A stretch of 64,000 nucleotides of DNA from Legionella sp. PATHC035. Lineage in GTDB: Bacteria; Pseudomonadota; Gammaproteobacteria; Legionellales; Legionellaceae. Of this stretch, positions 40,215 through 50,189 are shown piece by piece. The position numbers and the translations under genes were made by a program. The notes below the pieces were generated by a model. It saw nothing but the letters and a program-made list of their open reading frames with translations. It did not search any database and had not been told where the DNA came from. Position 1 is the stretch's first letter. Each line of letters starts with the position of its first letter. The stretch covers positions 682,001 to 746,000 of the forward strand of contig NZ_JAPHOT010000001.1 in the NCBI RefSeq assembly GCF_026191115.1, read 5' to 3'.

Positions 40215-41474
40215 TTACCTAATGGGATTCAATTCACCCTCTTTTTCTACTGCATTGAGGTTTTGTCGATTTTCTTTTGTTTGTTCTTTAATCATAATTA
40301 AAAAAGGAATGAACAGTAGAGCAAATACAACGGAGAGTTGATACAAACCGACCCAGCCTATGGCGATTTGAATCGTTGCTGCAACAGGTCCAGAGAGAAT
40401 ACGCGGTAATGTAGATAGTGCAACAAGCATCGAAAATTGGGTTCCGGTATACTGTTTGTCAACTAAACGCATGAATAACGCAACAAGCGCTGTAGAGCCC
40501 ATTCCCGCTGCAAAATTATCAAAAAATACTGAAATTGCCAACAAGGGAATATTTTTTCCAATTATGGCTAAAGCAACAAATAAAACATTGGTCAATGCTT
40601 GCAATAATCCAAAGATCAGTAACGAGCGATACAACGAGTAACGCATCAATATAAATCCTGCACACACGCCGCCAAGTAAAATGGAACCGACTCCTAGCAT
40701 TTTATTGATGTAACCGATGGTCTCTAAAGAAAAACCAAGCCCTTGAATTAAGAAAGGCATAACAATACCACTGGTAGTTGTTGTAAAAGCTTCACCTAAC
40801 TTATAACAAAAAATAAAAAGTAGCAGTGGGATAATGCCTGGACGAAATATCAATTCCTTAACGGGAGCGATAAAAGATAAAGCAAAATTACTCCTCTCTT
40901 TAATGTCAACACTGGGTTCCTCACTAAAGAACACAGCAAACATGCCCGCGATCATCATGAGCCCCATAAAACGGTAGGTATAAGCCCAACCTAATTTTTG
41001 TGCCATAACTAAAGCCAAACCACCAGACAATAATAACGCGATTCGATAGCCTAATACTGCTAAAGAAGCTCCCAAAGCATGTTCGCCGACGGGTAAATAT
41101 TCTGCTCTGTGCGCATCAATCGCTACATCTTGGGTGGCAGAAAAACACGCTAAAATCAGAGCCAAAAAAGCCATTAATTTAGGATATTGCTCTGGAGTAA
41201 ACCACGCCATCAAGTTAAATCCAAGGAGCAATAAAAATTGCATACTTAAAATCCAACTCCGTCTTTTTCCCATACTAAAGAGCGAGTATCGGTCTAAAAT
41301 AGGTCCCCAGAAAATTCGGTAAGCATAGGGCAAACTAACTAAACTTAAAGTTCCGGTAGCAAAAACGGACATCCCGCTGTATGCAAACCATGCCTGTAAG
41401 GTACTGCTGATTAAAGCCATAGGCAAGCCAGAGGAAAAACCTAAAATGAACACAATAAAGAGTCGTTTATTCAT
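40215..41474 (-). CDS. MFS permease of the AmpG family
   Basis: The 419-residue protein has twelve predicted membrane segments and the AmpG hallmarks GFSSGLPMALISSTLQAWF at the N-terminus, YAYRIFWGPILDR and the loop FSATQDVAIDAHRAEYL. AmpG imports anhydromuropeptides for peptidoglycan recycling and, in some bacteria, beta-lactamase signalling. In Legionella several AmpG-like proteins exist, and some may carry other substrates. The gene lies just downstream of mip, separated from it by a strong terminator. Confidence 0.85.
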   Translation of the reverse strand: MNKRLFIVFILGFSSGLPMALISSTLQAWFAYSGMSVFATGTLSLVSLPYAYRIFWGPILDRYSLFSMGKRRSWILSMQFLLLLGFNLMAWFTPEQYPKLMAFLALILACFSATQDVAIDAHRAEYLPVGEHALGASLAVLGYRIALLLSGGLALVMAQKLGWAYTYRFMGLMMIAGMFAVFFSEEPSVDIKERSNFALSFIAPVKELIFRPGIIPLLLFIFCYKLGEAFTTTTSGIVMPFLIQGLGFSLETIGYINKMLGVGSILLGGVCAGFILMRYSLYRSLLIFGLLQALTNVLFVALAIIGKNIPLLAISVFFDNFAAGMGSTALVALFMRLVDKQYTGTQFSMLVALSTLPRILSGPVAATIQIAIGWVGLYQLSVVFALLFIPFLIMIKEQTKENRQNLNAVEKEGELNPIR

Positions 41475-41509
41475 TTTGCGGATCTCTCAAAGGCGGAAAA
41501 AATGATCTT

Positions 41510-41544
41510 GAAAGAAAACCTCACTCCGACTTTTAGGAGTGAGG
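41510..41544 (-). terminator. Rho-independent terminator of mip
   Basis: On the minus strand CCTCACTCC (41536-41544 complement) pairs perfectly with GGAGTGAGG (41519-41527 complement) around an eight-base loop, followed by TTTTCTTTC. It begins about 30 bases after the mip stop. Confidence 0.85.
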
Positions 41545-41576
41545 TACGATAAGGAGGGAAATTCCCTTCTCATTGA

Positions 41577-42278
41577 TTAGGCAGCTTTTTTAACGGAAAT
41601 CAAATGAATTTTGAAAATTAAAGTTTCATTTGGACCGATAGGACCACCAACGCTACGTGGGCCATAAGCTAAGTCTGAAGGTACGAAAATTTCCCAAGTA
41701 GAACCAGCAGGCATCAATTGTAATGCTTCGGTCCAACCAGGTATTACTTGCGATACTTGGAATGTCGCTGGTTTACCTGCTTTTTCAGTGCTGTCAAATA
41801 CAGTACCGTCAATTAAAGTACCAGTATATTCAACGGTTACTGTATCAGATTTGCCTGGCTTAGCTCCTGTACCGGCTTCAATAACTTTATATTGCAAACC
41901 ACTTGGCAATACAACTACACCTGATTTGGATTTGTTTGTTGATAAGAACGCTTCACCTTTAGCTTTGTTCTCTTCAGCCTTTTTATTGAACTCGGCGCTG
42001 CGCTTTGCCATCAAATCTTTCTGAAATTTATTCAGAACATCTTTCATTTGTTGTTCGGTCAAAATCAATTGGGCACCAGACATTCCATCTTGCATTCCCT
42101 TAGCTAATGCGTCCGGATTAATATCAATACCTTGATTTTTGAAGTTTTTTCCTAAATCAGCACCAATACTATAAGATAATTTATCTTTATCCGTAACAAG
42201 CGATGTAGCATCAGTAGCAGCCATTGCAGTAGACATTGCCAGCCCCATAATGGCCGCAGTGACCAATTTCATCTTCAT
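41577..42278 (-). CDS. mip: Macrophage infectivity potentiator Mip, FKBP-type peptidyl-prolyl isomerase
   Basis: The ATG at 42278 has an AAGGGGA site upstream and gives 233 residues, the exact length of Legionella Mip. A signal peptide ends at AMA (about 18-20). The N-terminal dimerisation domain and long connecting helix span about 21-120 ([18 protein letters not shown]). The C-terminal FKBP domain holds [16 protein letters not shown], the [17 protein letters not shown] active-site stretch and [17 protein letters not shown]. Mip is a surface-associated dimeric prolyl isomerase needed for full infectivity in amoebae and macrophages. Several substitutions against L. pneumophila Mip are seen (for example Ile and Asp in GIDINPDAL). 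Confidence 0.98.
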   Translation of the reverse strand: MKMKLVTAAIMGLAMSTAMAATDATSLVTDKDKLSYSIGADLGKNFKNQGIDINPDALAKGMQDGMSGAQLILTEQQMKDVLNKFQKDLMAKRSAEFNKKAEENKAKGEAFLSTNKSKSGVVVLPSGLQYKVIEAGTGAKPGKSDTVTVEYTGTLIDGTVFDSTEKAGKPATFQVSQVIPGWTEALQLMPAGSTWEIFVPSDLAYGPRSVGGPIGPNETLIFKIHLISVKKAA

Positions 42279-42587
42279 AAAGAATCCCCTTGTAGTCTTT
42301 CTGTTGTGCATATCCTCTCAATTTCTTATGGAAGATATTGCATTCTAAAATGCATCATAATTCTGCCTAAATTCACGTGAAATTACCAGTATTTAAATGC
42401 GATTAATTGTAATTATATTACAAAGTTTATTGAATTCATGACTGTCCTCAAATGCCTATCCCTGGTAGCACTGAGTAACAGCGAAGCCACGGCGAACTGA
42501 AAGTCAATAGGTTCACTATAATTAAAATAGACAAATAACTAAGATCCCTCTACACTTTGCACTAATTGTAACTAGAGATTAACCCAC

Positions 42588-43964
42588 ATGAACATCAGTG
42601 TTTTTGATTTATTCTCCATTGGAATTGGTCCTTCAAGCTCCCATACTGTTGGCCCTATGCTTGCTGCTAATGCTTTTTTAAAATTATTGGACGAGATGCA
42701 GCTCCTGAATCAGGTACAACGCGTTAAAACCGAACTTTATGGTTCACTTGCTTTAACAGGCAAAGGTCATGGAACAGATAAAGCGATTTTAAATGGATTA
42801 GAAAACAAAGCACCTGAGACTGTTGCTCCTGAATCGATGGTTCCGCGTATGCATGAGATTCTCGGCTCCCATACGCTCAATTTAGCCGGCAAGAAAAATA
42901 TTCACTTTAACGAATCAACAGACTTTCTGTTTTTGCAAAAAGAGCTTTTGCCAAAACATTCTAATGGAATGCGTTTTTCCGCTTTTGATAGCCAAGATAA
43001 TTTATTAATTGCTCAAGTTTATTACTCAATTGGCGGTGGTTTTATTACTACCGAAGAAGATTTTTCCAAAGCCACTGAAGAGACCAACCCACCTCCATAT
43101 CCGTTTGCAACCGCAGCCCAACTCTTGGAATTATGTGAGAATAATAATTTAAGTATTGCGGAATTAATGCTTATTAATGAAAAAACATGGCGCAGTACTG
43201 AGGAAATCCATCATGGAATTTTGGCAATTGCCAAAGTTATGGATGATTGCATCGCTAATGGATGCAAGCATGATGGCATTTTACCAGGCGGCCTTAACTT
43301 AAAAAGACGCGCTCCTGATTTATATAAAAAGCTCATGAATGAAAAAGGGGTAAAAAGCATTTTCGAACAATCAGATATCATGAACTGGCTCAATCTTTAT
43401 GCCATGGCTGTCAATGAAGAGAATGCAGCGGGTGGACGTATCGTTACGGCACCGACTAATGGGGCTGCAGGTATTATTCCTGCTGTGCTCAAATATTGCC
43501 AGCACGCACATGATAGAATGAGTAATGAGGACATATACACTTATTTTCTTACTGCAGCAGCGATAGGCATACTTTACAAAAAAGGAGCTTCTATTTCTGG
43601 GGCTGAAGTAGGATGCCAAGGTGAAGTAGGTGTTGCCTCTTCTATGGCTGCAGCTGGTCTTACAGCAGTTCTTGGGGGCACTGTAGCTCAAGTTGAAAAC
43701 GCAGCAGAAATCGCAATGGAACACCATTTAGGAATGACCTGTGATCCTGTATTGGGTTTAGTACAAATACCATGCATAGAACGTAACGCTATGGGTGCAG
43801 TAAAAGCAGTTAATGCAACACGAATGGCACTTATTGGTGATGGTCAACATCAAATTTCGTTAGATAAAGTGATTAAAACAATGAAGCAAACAGGAATGGA
43901 CATGCAAAGTATTTATAAAGAAACATCTATGGGCGGCTTAGCAGTTAATTTACCGGAGTGTTAA
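42588..43964 (+). CDS. sdaA: L-serine dehydratase (iron-sulfur, single chain)
   Basis: The 458-residue enzyme deaminates L-serine to pyruvate, in line with the reliance of Legionella on serine as a carbon source. The N-terminal domain has [18 protein letters not shown]. The C-terminal catalytic domain has [35 protein letters not shown] and [14 protein letters not shown], whose Cys residues are expected to bind the 4Fe-4S cluster. The stop overlaps the convergent gene at 43950 by 15 bases. Confidence 0.97.
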   Translation: MNISVFDLFSIGIGPSSSHTVGPMLAANAFLKLLDEMQLLNQVQRVKTELYGSLALTGKGHGTDKAILNGLENKAPETVAPESMVPRMHEILGSHTLNLAGKKNIHFNESTDFLFLQKELLPKHSNGMRFSAFDSQDNLLIAQVYYSIGGGFITTEEDFSKATEETNPPPYPFATAAQLLELCENNNLSIAELMLINEKTWRSTEEIHHGILAIAKVMDDCIANGCKHDGILPGGLNLKRRAPDLYKKLMNEKGVKSIFEQSDIMNWLNLYAMAVNEENAAGGRIVTAPTNGAAGIIPAVLKYCQHAHDRMSNEDIYTYFLTAAAIGILYKKGASISGAEVGCQGEVGVASSMAAAGLTAVLGGTVAQVENAAEIAMEHHLGMTCDPVLGLVQIPCIERNAMGAVKAVNATRMALIGDGQHQISLDKVIKTMKQTGMDMQSIYKETSMGGLAVNLPEC

Positions 43965-44978
43965 GAACGGTGTATCGGCTGATTTGATGTTTTGTATAAT
44001 AAATTTCTCTAAGCCAATTATCCTATGCTCATGCATCTCCTTATAAAATGACTGAATTTCCTCTTCTAAACATGAAGAGGATAGTTCAGTTACAATCCCC
44101 TTAAGTTTTTCCATCTTTTTATTGACTCGCATATTCCTATACTGCTCCTCTCCGCCTCTATCTTTAACAAAAAATAAATTCTTACTTATCGAATGCCATG
44201 CGGTTTCACCCTTGGAGTTCACAATCTCATCTTTGAGGTTTTCCGAATCACGAACTTCTTTTTCTAGTTCAGGTACAGCGTGTTTTGTTCTTAAGAGCCT
44301 GACAGGTAGAGAGCTCGCAACGAGTTTAAAATCATAGATCTCATTGAGTTCCTCCTCCGTATAACAATTCGTGAGCGATTCACGAAATTGCGTCAAGGTC
44401 CTTATTGCCTCATCTATTTTTATTTCCTGTTGATGAGCCCTCATATAATCATAAACTGGGTTGTACTGATCTTGATTTGATAACATTGAAACATTATCGG
44501 TCACAAAATAAGCACATGCACGCCCTTTCATTTGTAATGTGTCTATGGGAATATAAATCATCAATGTGCACAACTTACTTAAACTACCAAACCTCATCCT
44601 ACTGCTTAATAAATTCGTTAAAACGAGCGATTGTTTGAAACCAAGCGGATCACAAATTAAAATATCTAAACCAGGAGGGGTTTCTGTTCCTTTAAAATTG
44701 AATTCTAAAAAAGACCAATGATTTAATTGCGCACTTCCGTCCCATTTTGAAAAAGCAATTTCAAACCGCAAATCTTTGACACAAGACTCAATCATTTGCT
44801 CAATAATCCCTGCTAAAACATCCATTTCATCATAGCTTATTGCGAATGCGTTAAATTGATTGCTCCTTTTTTTCAACCGGTTTTTTAAATGTAAAAAAAA
44901 TGCCATAAGGTCTTCAGGGATACTGTCAGGCTTTCCACTAAGTGCGAGTAATGATTTGATCTCCGAAATATTCTTCAT
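43950..44978 (-). CDS. Putative YopJ-family acetyltransferase, Dot/Icm effector candidate
   Basis: The 342-residue product lacks a signal peptide and membrane segments. The central part has the ordered residues of a CE-clan catalytic site: His87 in LNHWSFLEF, an acidic residue in LICDPLG (Asp110; Glu92 is an alternative), Gln149 and Cys155 in [17 protein letters not shown]. Downstream, [14 protein letters not shown] (about 223-235) resembles the conserved LP-to-KH stretch of YopJ/AvrA proteins. Members acetylate Ser, Thr or Lys of host kinases and need inositol hexakisphosphate. The C-terminus has a Glu-rich patch (SSCLEEEIQ) before a hydrophobic end, as in many Dot/Icm substrates. Family membership is inferred from motifs only. 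Confidence 0.6.
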   Translation of the reverse strand: MKNISEIKSLLALSGKPDSIPEDLMAFFLHLKNRLKKRSNQFNAFAISYDEMDVLAGIIEQMIESCVKDLRFEIAFSKWDGSAQLNHWSFLEFNFKGTETPPGLDILICDPLGFKQSLVLTNLLSSRMRFGSLSKLCTLMIYIPIDTLQMKGRACAYFVTDNVSMLSNQDQYNPVYDYMRAHQQEIKIDEAIRTLTQFRESLTNCYTEEELNEIYDFKLVASSLPVRLLRTKHAVPELEKEVRDSENLKDEIVNSKGETAWHSISKNLFFVKDRGGEEQYRNMRVNKKMEKLKGIVTELSSSCLEEEIQSFYKEMHEHRIIGLEKFIIQNIKSADTPFLTLR

Positions 44979-45160
44979 GGTTGAAATGATCTGATATTTA
45001 ATTATTTTTTTATTAATCTAAATGAGTTTGATAAAAATGAAAAATAATTTTTATTGAATTAATCAAAATACATTTTTTATTTTCAATTTGAATAAAACTT
45101 GAATTTTATGTTTTCTCGTGTACTATGGCGCTTCTTTTTAAACCAGAGGTAATAATAATA

Positions 45161-45418
45161 ATGAAAATGAAACGCCATGAGTGGATGAATGAAGATGGAG
45201 AACTTAATCTCGTTACAGGTACTCAAAAGAAATTAGCGCAATCTCCCCAATCACAAGCTTTAGTCTCACAATATCTTTTCTTTAAACAACATGACTTAAC
45301 TGGTGCGCAACAGATTAGAAAAAATGTGAATCATGCGATGGAAATCGCCTATGAACGAGATGTTGGATTCGGTCCGAATGAGCACGTGGATCTTCCACAC
45401 AACAACTTTGGTTACTAA
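45161..45418 (+). CDS. Small conserved-looking protein (85 residues)
   Basis: The ATG at 45161 follows a GAGGT site by 11 bases and gives 85 residues; a longer frame from 45125 has no ribosome binding site. The product is hydrophilic, begins MKMKRHEWMNEDGELN and ends in DLPHNNFGY, with a Gln-rich helical middle (SQYLFFKQHDLTGAQQIRK). There is no signal peptide or Cys. I do not recognise the family. It is preceded by a very AT-rich 146-base spacer shared with the divergent YopJ-like gene. Confidence 0.6.
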   Translation: MKMKRHEWMNEDGELNLVTGTQKKLAQSPQSQALVSQYLFFKQHDLTGAQQIRKNVNHAMEIAYERDVGFGPNEHVDLPHNNFGY

Positions 45419-45447
45419 GATATAAAATCCTCTTTCCCTATCTACGT

Positions 45448-45523
45448 CATCCCGAGACAACGTGGGAGCCCCTCATCGTGACACAGTCCCATAGTATGGA
45501 GATCCCTCGCGATGCTCGGGATG
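45448..45523. repeat. Palindromic repeat between convergent genes
   Basis: CATCCCGAG (45448-45456) and CTCGGGATG (45515-45523) are exact reverse complements, with a shorter CCATAGTATGG hairpin inside and CTTTCCCT/AGGGAAA at the outer edges. It occupies nearly all of the space between the small gene and tilS. It belongs to the same GTCATCC repeat group as 22580-22630. Confidence 0.65.
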
Positions 45524-45547
45524 AGTGGATCAGGGGAGAAGGGAAAT

Positions 45548-46987
45548 TCAGAAACCCTTAGCGAAAATCCAAGCGTCTGCACTTTCTTTAGAAAAAAATA
45601 GATCACTCATTGCATAACCCACTACTGCTGCAAGCGCTTCATTAAAATAAACTAAAGGAATGCGTTCCCTTAACCATGGTGGAACGCCCCACTCTTGGAA
45701 TAATTTTTTTAAACGCTTGGTTTGGCCATGCCAGAAAAATTCTTCTCCGCCTTGTCTGAATCGGACGCATATTTTTGTATTGGGAGGAACTACTAGTCCT
45801 TGAATGCTTTTTTTTGCCAATAAATTAATTTCCAGATCAGCGATGACTAGAGGTAAGGGAAATGCCGACCATTCAATGCAAGAGGGTAATTTATTTGTAT
45901 TGTTCCTATCCAGATATAAATGCCTTTGGTGGCGACGCACAATCACCTCTGCCCAACTCACCTCGGGAATCGCATCGGAACGTGCAAAGATCACTTCATC
46001 AATCAAACGCTCAAAAGTGGCTGTCGAAGGCATTTGAACTCGATTATTTTTCAACCAAACCCTGAGCAAATTCACAAGACGATCACGACTGAGTTCTTTT
46101 AATGGTGTTATCAACAAAAAATTGTTTGAAAGAACGTCTGAATATTCTTCCAATGCAGTCGCTTTATTTCCAACCGCATCTAGGGTAGAAAATTGCTGCG
46201 TCGATAAGGTGTTCAAATTCTCATCAACTGGTGCGTACTTTGGGGTTCTGCCTTCCATATCCCCCTGACCTTTTCTCTCCTTAGCCTGCTTGGAAATAAG
46301 TCGACTATCTCCTTCTGCCAAGCCATCTAAATTTCTTTTAGCTTGCTGGCAATGAATGGCTGTTCTTGCAATATTACCCACCACTCCAGGCCATTTTTTT
46401 TTCAACAAAGGCATAATTTGATGACGCAGGTAATTGCGTGAATAATTGATGTCCTGATTGCTCTCATCCTCAATCCATCTTAATTGCTGTAACACAGCAT
46501 AATGCTCAAGTTGTGCACGGGAATGATTTAAAAAGGGACGAGCCACTCCTCCCAGACCCAATTTGCCCCAATCACAGATTGCAGCCAAACCATCTACCCC
46601 AGCACCTCGAAATAGTTGCAAAAGTACTGTTTCCGCTTGATCATCCAAATGATGTCCTAAAATCAAGCAACTTTGTTCGGTCATCAAAGAAGAAAAAACG
46701 GCATATCGAGCAATGCGCGCCCTCTCTTCAATATTCGCTGAGCGATCAAATTGGACGGATTGGGTGGTTAAAGGAATGCCCAAATGATGACAAAACTGCT
46801 CGCAATGTGCTTGCCAATAAGATGCACGAGCACTAATACCATGATTGACATGCACAGCAACTAATTTAGTAAACAAGGCGGGGTGGGATGCGAGCACATG
46901 CAAAAGCACCGTTGAATCAAGCCCACCACTAAAGCCTACAATGAGCTTCTTGAATTGGCTTAGGCGAGAAAGCCACTCGGAATTCAT
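45548..46987 (-). CDS. tilS: tRNA(Ile)-lysidine synthase TilS
   Basis: The ATG at 46987 has a GGAAAG site upstream and gives 479 residues; the frame stays open 56 codons further, into the accA stop. TilS converts C34 of the CAU anticodon of tRNA-Ile to lysidine so that AUA is read as Ile. The PP-loop is GFSGGLDSTVLLHVL, followed by VHVNHGISARAS, LILGHHLDDQAETVLLQL and RNYLRHQIMPLL. The C-terminal TilS_C domain includes CVRFRQGGEEFFWHGQTKRLKKLFQEW. An extra stretch of about 45 residues (46165-46306) separates the domains. It lies downstream of accA, as in E. coli. Confidence 0.95.
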   Translation of the reverse strand: MNSEWLSRLSQFKKLIVGFSGGLDSTVLLHVLASHPALFTKLVAVHVNHGISARASYWQAHCEQFCHHLGIPLTTQSVQFDRSANIEERARIARYAVFSSLMTEQSCLILGHHLDDQAETVLLQLFRGAGVDGLAAICDWGKLGLGGVARPFLNHSRAQLEHYAVLQQLRWIEDESNQDINYSRNYLRHQIMPLLKKKWPGVVGNIARTAIHCQQAKRNLDGLAEGDSRLISKQAKERKGQGDMEGRTPKYAPVDENLNTLSTQQFSTLDAVGNKATALEEYSDVLSNNFLLITPLKELSRDRLVNLLRVWLKNNRVQMPSTATFERLIDEVIFARSDAIPEVSWAEVIVRRHQRHLYLDRNNTNKLPSCIEWSAFPLPLVIADLEINLLAKKSIQGLVVPPNTKICVRFRQGGEEFFWHGQTKRLKKLFQEWGVPPWLRERIPLVYFNEALAAVVGYAMSDLFFSKESADAWIFAKGF

Positions 46988-47141
46988 TAGATCGCTTTCC
47001 AAACTCGTAGAGGGAGTCGAGGCGAGATAAGGCGCGGAGCATACGACTGGATCGTACAAGCAAGTAATTGAGGATTCGAGCACCTCATCGGTCATGCAAT
47101 TCACGTCCTCGGTTGAATTTGGAAAGAGATTGAATAAAGCT

Positions 47142-48095
47142 TTAATCACATGCACCCATAGCCATAAATTTTTGGTATCTGTTCTCGACCAGTTGATCCA
47201 ATGGCAATTTCTTTAAAGCACGTAATTCGCTAACCAAAACATCTTTTAAACGCGCAGCCATTTCATCAACATTACGGTGTGCCCCCCCTAATGGTTCAGG
47301 CACTACCATATCAATTAACTTATTTTCCAAAATCTTATCTGCTGTAATTCTCATCGCTCGAGCAGCTTCACTTGCTTTAGACGCATCTTTCCACAGAATC
47401 GAGGCACAACCCTCTGGAGAAATTACTGAATAAATACCAAATTGCAGCATGAGCACACGGTCTCCGACGCCAATTGCCAGCGCTCCTCCAGAACCTGCTT
47501 CTCCTGTTACCACACAGATAATTGGAGTTTTAAGATTTGACATCACAAAAAGATTTCGCGCAATTGCTTCAGATTGGTTGCGTTCTTCGGCACCAATCCC
47601 TGGATACGCTCCTGCGGTATCAATAAAAGTGAAAATGGGTAATTTGAATTTTTCAGCCATATTCATCAAACGCAAAGCTTTTCGATACTCTTCAGGACGA
47701 GCCATCCCAAAGTTTCGATAGACTTTTTCTTTAGTACGTTTACCTTTCTGATGGCCAAGCACCATGACTGGCTCACCATTTAAACGTGCCAAACCCCCAA
47801 TAATTGCAGGAGCTGAAGAGCAACTTCGGTCACCATGTAACTCCTGAAAATCTGTAAAAATACGTTCGATATAATCTGTAGTCTGTGGCCTTAGTGGATG
47901 TCTCGCCATTTGCGCTACTTGCCAAGGCTCCAAGTTTGAAAAAACTTGAGCTGTTAAATCAGAACATTTTGCTTGAAGTCGTGCGATTTCATCACTTAAA
48001 TTCACTTCGTTATCATGTCCCAACATGCGAAGTGCTTCAATTTTTTGATTCAACTCTTCGATGGGTTGCTCAAAATCCAAAAATTGTCTGCTCAT
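47142..48095 (-). CDS. accA: Acetyl-CoA carboxylase carboxyltransferase subunit alpha
   Basis: The 317-residue protein forms, with AccD, the carboxyltransferase that makes malonyl-CoA. The N-terminal helical part includes [16 protein letters not shown]. The crotonase-like core has [25 protein letters not shown]-type motifs (here with PEEYRK), [23 protein letters not shown] and [19 protein letters not shown]. Length is normal. Biotin ligase BirA, which biotinylates AccB of the same complex, is encoded about 0.8 kb away on the other strand. Confidence 0.97.
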   Translation of the reverse strand: MSRQFLDFEQPIEELNQKIEALRMLGHDNEVNLSDEIARLQAKCSDLTAQVFSNLEPWQVAQMARHPLRPQTTDYIERIFTDFQELHGDRSCSSAPAIIGGLARLNGEPVMVLGHQKGKRTKEKVYRNFGMARPEEYRKALRLMNMAEKFKLPIFTFIDTAGAYPGIGAEERNQSEAIARNLFVMSNLKTPIICVVTGEAGSGGALAIGVGDRVLMLQFGIYSVISPEGCASILWKDASKASEAARAMRITADKILENKLIDMVVPEPLGGAHRNVDEMAARLKDVLVSELRALKKLPLDQLVENRYQKFMAMGACD

Positions 48096-48174
48096 TGAAT
48101 ACTCTTTGGTGAATTAAATATCATGGTATATGATAACCTTAACCGACAATTGATGCCAGATTCAAACAAAGTAT

Positions 48175-48912
48175 ATGATCATTACAGGATTTAACCCTTT
48201 AAATACACAAAACTGCATCTTAAATGAAGCTCGAATTGATCTTTGGCAATTTTCTTTAGTGCATGAATTGAATCATGCCTATGAGCTATTAAATCATGAA
48301 GAGCGAGCTCGTGCGGAGCGATTCTACTTCAGTAGACATAAACGCCGTTTTTCTACTGCTAGAGCCACGTTGAGAATCATCTTAGCCAATTACCTCAATA
48401 TTCCTCCTGAGCAGCTGGAATTTACTTATAACGAGCATGGAAAACCAGAGGTCATCAATTCAGCAAAATTGCAATTTAATATAAGCCACACGGGCGACCT
48501 AGCGCTACTGGCAGTTGGAAAAGGATTTCCTTTAGGGGTTGATATCGAGAAATATTCCGCCAGGCCTTATGAGGGCATTGCCAAAAACTTATTTTCCGAT
48601 CTTGAGTATGAAGAGTTTATTAAAGTGCCTCTCGCTTTAAAACCGGCTGTTTTCTTTCATGTTTGGGCGCAAAAGGAAGCATTTATTAAAGCCTGTGGCT
48701 TAGGTCTCTCTTACCCCACCAAACATTTTAGCGTCCCTGTATCGATACCAACGAAGCAATTAGTGAATGATCCATTACATAACATGACTTGGCAATTACG
48801 CTCCTTTATGCCTGAAGTAGCTTGTAGTGGCGCTCTATGTCATCACCCCACAGTAAGGGAAATTAGACATGGATTGATTCATCTACAACAAAATACTCGC
48901 TTGATTTTTTAG
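48175..48912 (+). CDS. 4'-phosphopantetheinyl transferase (Sfp type)
   Basis: The 245-residue protein has the Sfp/Gsp signatures: the N-terminal half with HKRRFSTARATLRIIL, FNISHTGDLALLAV, the Mg-binding LGVDIEKYSARP and the WAQKEAFIKACGLGLSYP motif with the conserved Lys-Glu-Ala. It attaches phosphopantetheine to carrier proteins of polyketide, peptide or fatty acid synthases. The two-domain size suggests a broad-range Sfp-like enzyme rather than AcpS. It is followed after ten bases by birA. Confidence 0.92.
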   Translation: MIITGFNPLNTQNCILNEARIDLWQFSLVHELNHAYELLNHEERARAERFYFSRHKRRFSTARATLRIILANYLNIPPEQLEFTYNEHGKPEVINSAKLQFNISHTGDLALLAVGKGFPLGVDIEKYSARPYEGIAKNLFSDLEYEEFIKVPLALKPAVFFHVWAQKEAFIKACGLGLSYPTKHFSVPVSIPTKQLVNDPLHNMTWQLRSFMPEVACSGALCHHPTVREIRHGLIHLQQNTRLIF

Positions 48913-48922
48913 GTTTCTGCCA

Positions 48923-49906
48923 ATGCATCTTACCCATTCACAACTTACATTATTACAATTACTTGGCGATGGTGAATGTCACAGTGGTTCCGAATTAGGA
49001 GCAGCGCTAGGCATTACCCGTTCAGCGATTTGGAAACAAATTAATCATTTAATTGAATCAGGAATTCCTATAAACCGCATGAGACACCAGGGTTATCAAC
49101 TTCCTAACCAGTTGATTTTGTTAAATCAACAGAAAATTAAACAATATCTTATCGCAGAAAAACTCATATCGCCTGTTAAGTTACATCTATTGACAACCAT
49201 TGATTCAACAAATCGCTATCTTAAGGATTTACCGCTTTCAAATTCCGTTGATATTTGTTGTGCCGAAATTCAAACTCAGGGTAGAGGTCGGTTTGGAAGA
49301 CACTGGCACTCGCCTTTTGGAGAAAATATATACTGCTCAAGTCGTTGGAACCTCAACTGTGATCTCGCCAAGCTCTCCGGATTAAGTTTAGTGACCAGCC
49401 TAGCCATTGTGGCCACTTTAAATGAATTAGATCTATCCTCTAATATCAAGATTAAATGGCCTAATGATATTTTATGGGATAACAAAAAATTATGCGGCAG
49501 TTTGATTGAAATAATGGCTGAATCAAATGGTAATGTCCAAGTCATCATAGGTGTTGGCTTAAACGTCAATACGGATACTCAAAACAACCCTCTTCCGGAT
49601 AAGCCATGGTGCTCCTTATATGAGATGACCCAAAAGCATTTTGATCGAAATGTTCTTATTGCAAAACTGATTACTCATTTGGAATATTACTTAATCAAAT
49701 TCATTCATCATGATCTTAATTTCTTTATGGATGAATGGAGTAAATCGGATTATTTATTTGGAAAAAAAATTAAAGTGACTCAATCTTCCAATACCTTATC
49801 TGGGCTTGCATATGGAATCAATGACTCAGGGCAATTAATTGTAGAGGATGATGACGGTATTAAGCATTTTCTCTCGTCAGGAGATACTTCGCTTCATGAC
49901 TCATAA
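48923..49906 (+). CDS. birA: Biotin-[acetyl-CoA-carboxylase] ligase and probable repressor BirA
   Basis: The 327-residue bifunctional form has an N-terminal winged helix (GSELGAALGITRSAIWKQI, about 20-38), the catalytic core with STNRYLKD, the biotinyl-AMP loop QTQGRGRFGRHWHSPFG, KWPNDILWDNKKLCG and a C-terminal SH3-like cap (KIKVTQSSNTLSGLAYGIND). It activates biotin and transfers it to AccB; the helix-turn-helix suggests it also represses biotin genes, none of which are in the window. Confidence 0.96.
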   Translation: MHLTHSQLTLLQLLGDGECHSGSELGAALGITRSAIWKQINHLIESGIPINRMRHQGYQLPNQLILLNQQKIKQYLIAEKLISPVKLHLLTTIDSTNRYLKDLPLSNSVDICCAEIQTQGRGRFGRHWHSPFGENIYCSSRWNLNCDLAKLSGLSLVTSLAIVATLNELDLSSNIKIKWPNDILWDNKKLCGSLIEIMAESNGNVQVIIGVGLNVNTDTQNNPLPDKPWCSLYEMTQKHFDRNVLIAKLITHLEYYLIKFIHHDLNFFMDEWSKSDYLFGKKIKVTQSSNTLSGLAYGINDSGQLIVEDDDGIKHFLSSGDTSLHDS

Positions 49907-49994
49907 AAAGGGATCATTGTGGGAACAAGAAAAAATGAGGTTTGTCCCGAGCATGGTTAAGTGCTCGGAACTGGATGACTGCGAGGAAATCGAT

Positions 49995-50189
49995 TTATAC
50001 TGCTTCTTCAGATTCGTCTGATTGCTTTTCTTGTTGAATGCGCAAATAAATTTCTTCACGATGGACAGATACATCTTTTGGTGCATTAATACCGAGACGA
50101 ACTTGGTTACCTTTTACACCGAGCACGGTAATGTTAACATCATCACCTATAATTAAAGTTTCACCAATACGCCGAGTTAAAATTAACAT
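49995..50189 (-). CDS. csrA: Carbon storage regulator CsrA
   Basis: The 64-residue RNA-binding protein starts [20 protein letters not shown] and includes [22 protein letters not shown], with Arg44 (VHREE) conserved for RNA binding; the tail is acidic. A GGGAGA ribosome binding site precedes the ATG. CsrA binds GGA motifs in mRNA leaders and, in Legionella, holds the cells in the replicative phase until LetA/S-driven RsmY/Z RNAs sequester it. It is a single-gene unit, convergent with birA. Legionella genomes carry further csrA paralogues; this canonical-length copy is likely the main one. Confidence 0.97.
   Translation of the reverse strand: MLILTRRIGETLIIGDDVNITVLGVKGNQVRLGINAPKDVSVHREEIYLRIQQEKQSDESEEAV

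Noticed and set aside
44979-45124. PmrA or CpxR operator in front of the YopJ-like gene
   Set aside because: The spacer is so AT-rich that half-site matches are expected by chance; no paired direct repeat with correct spacing was found.
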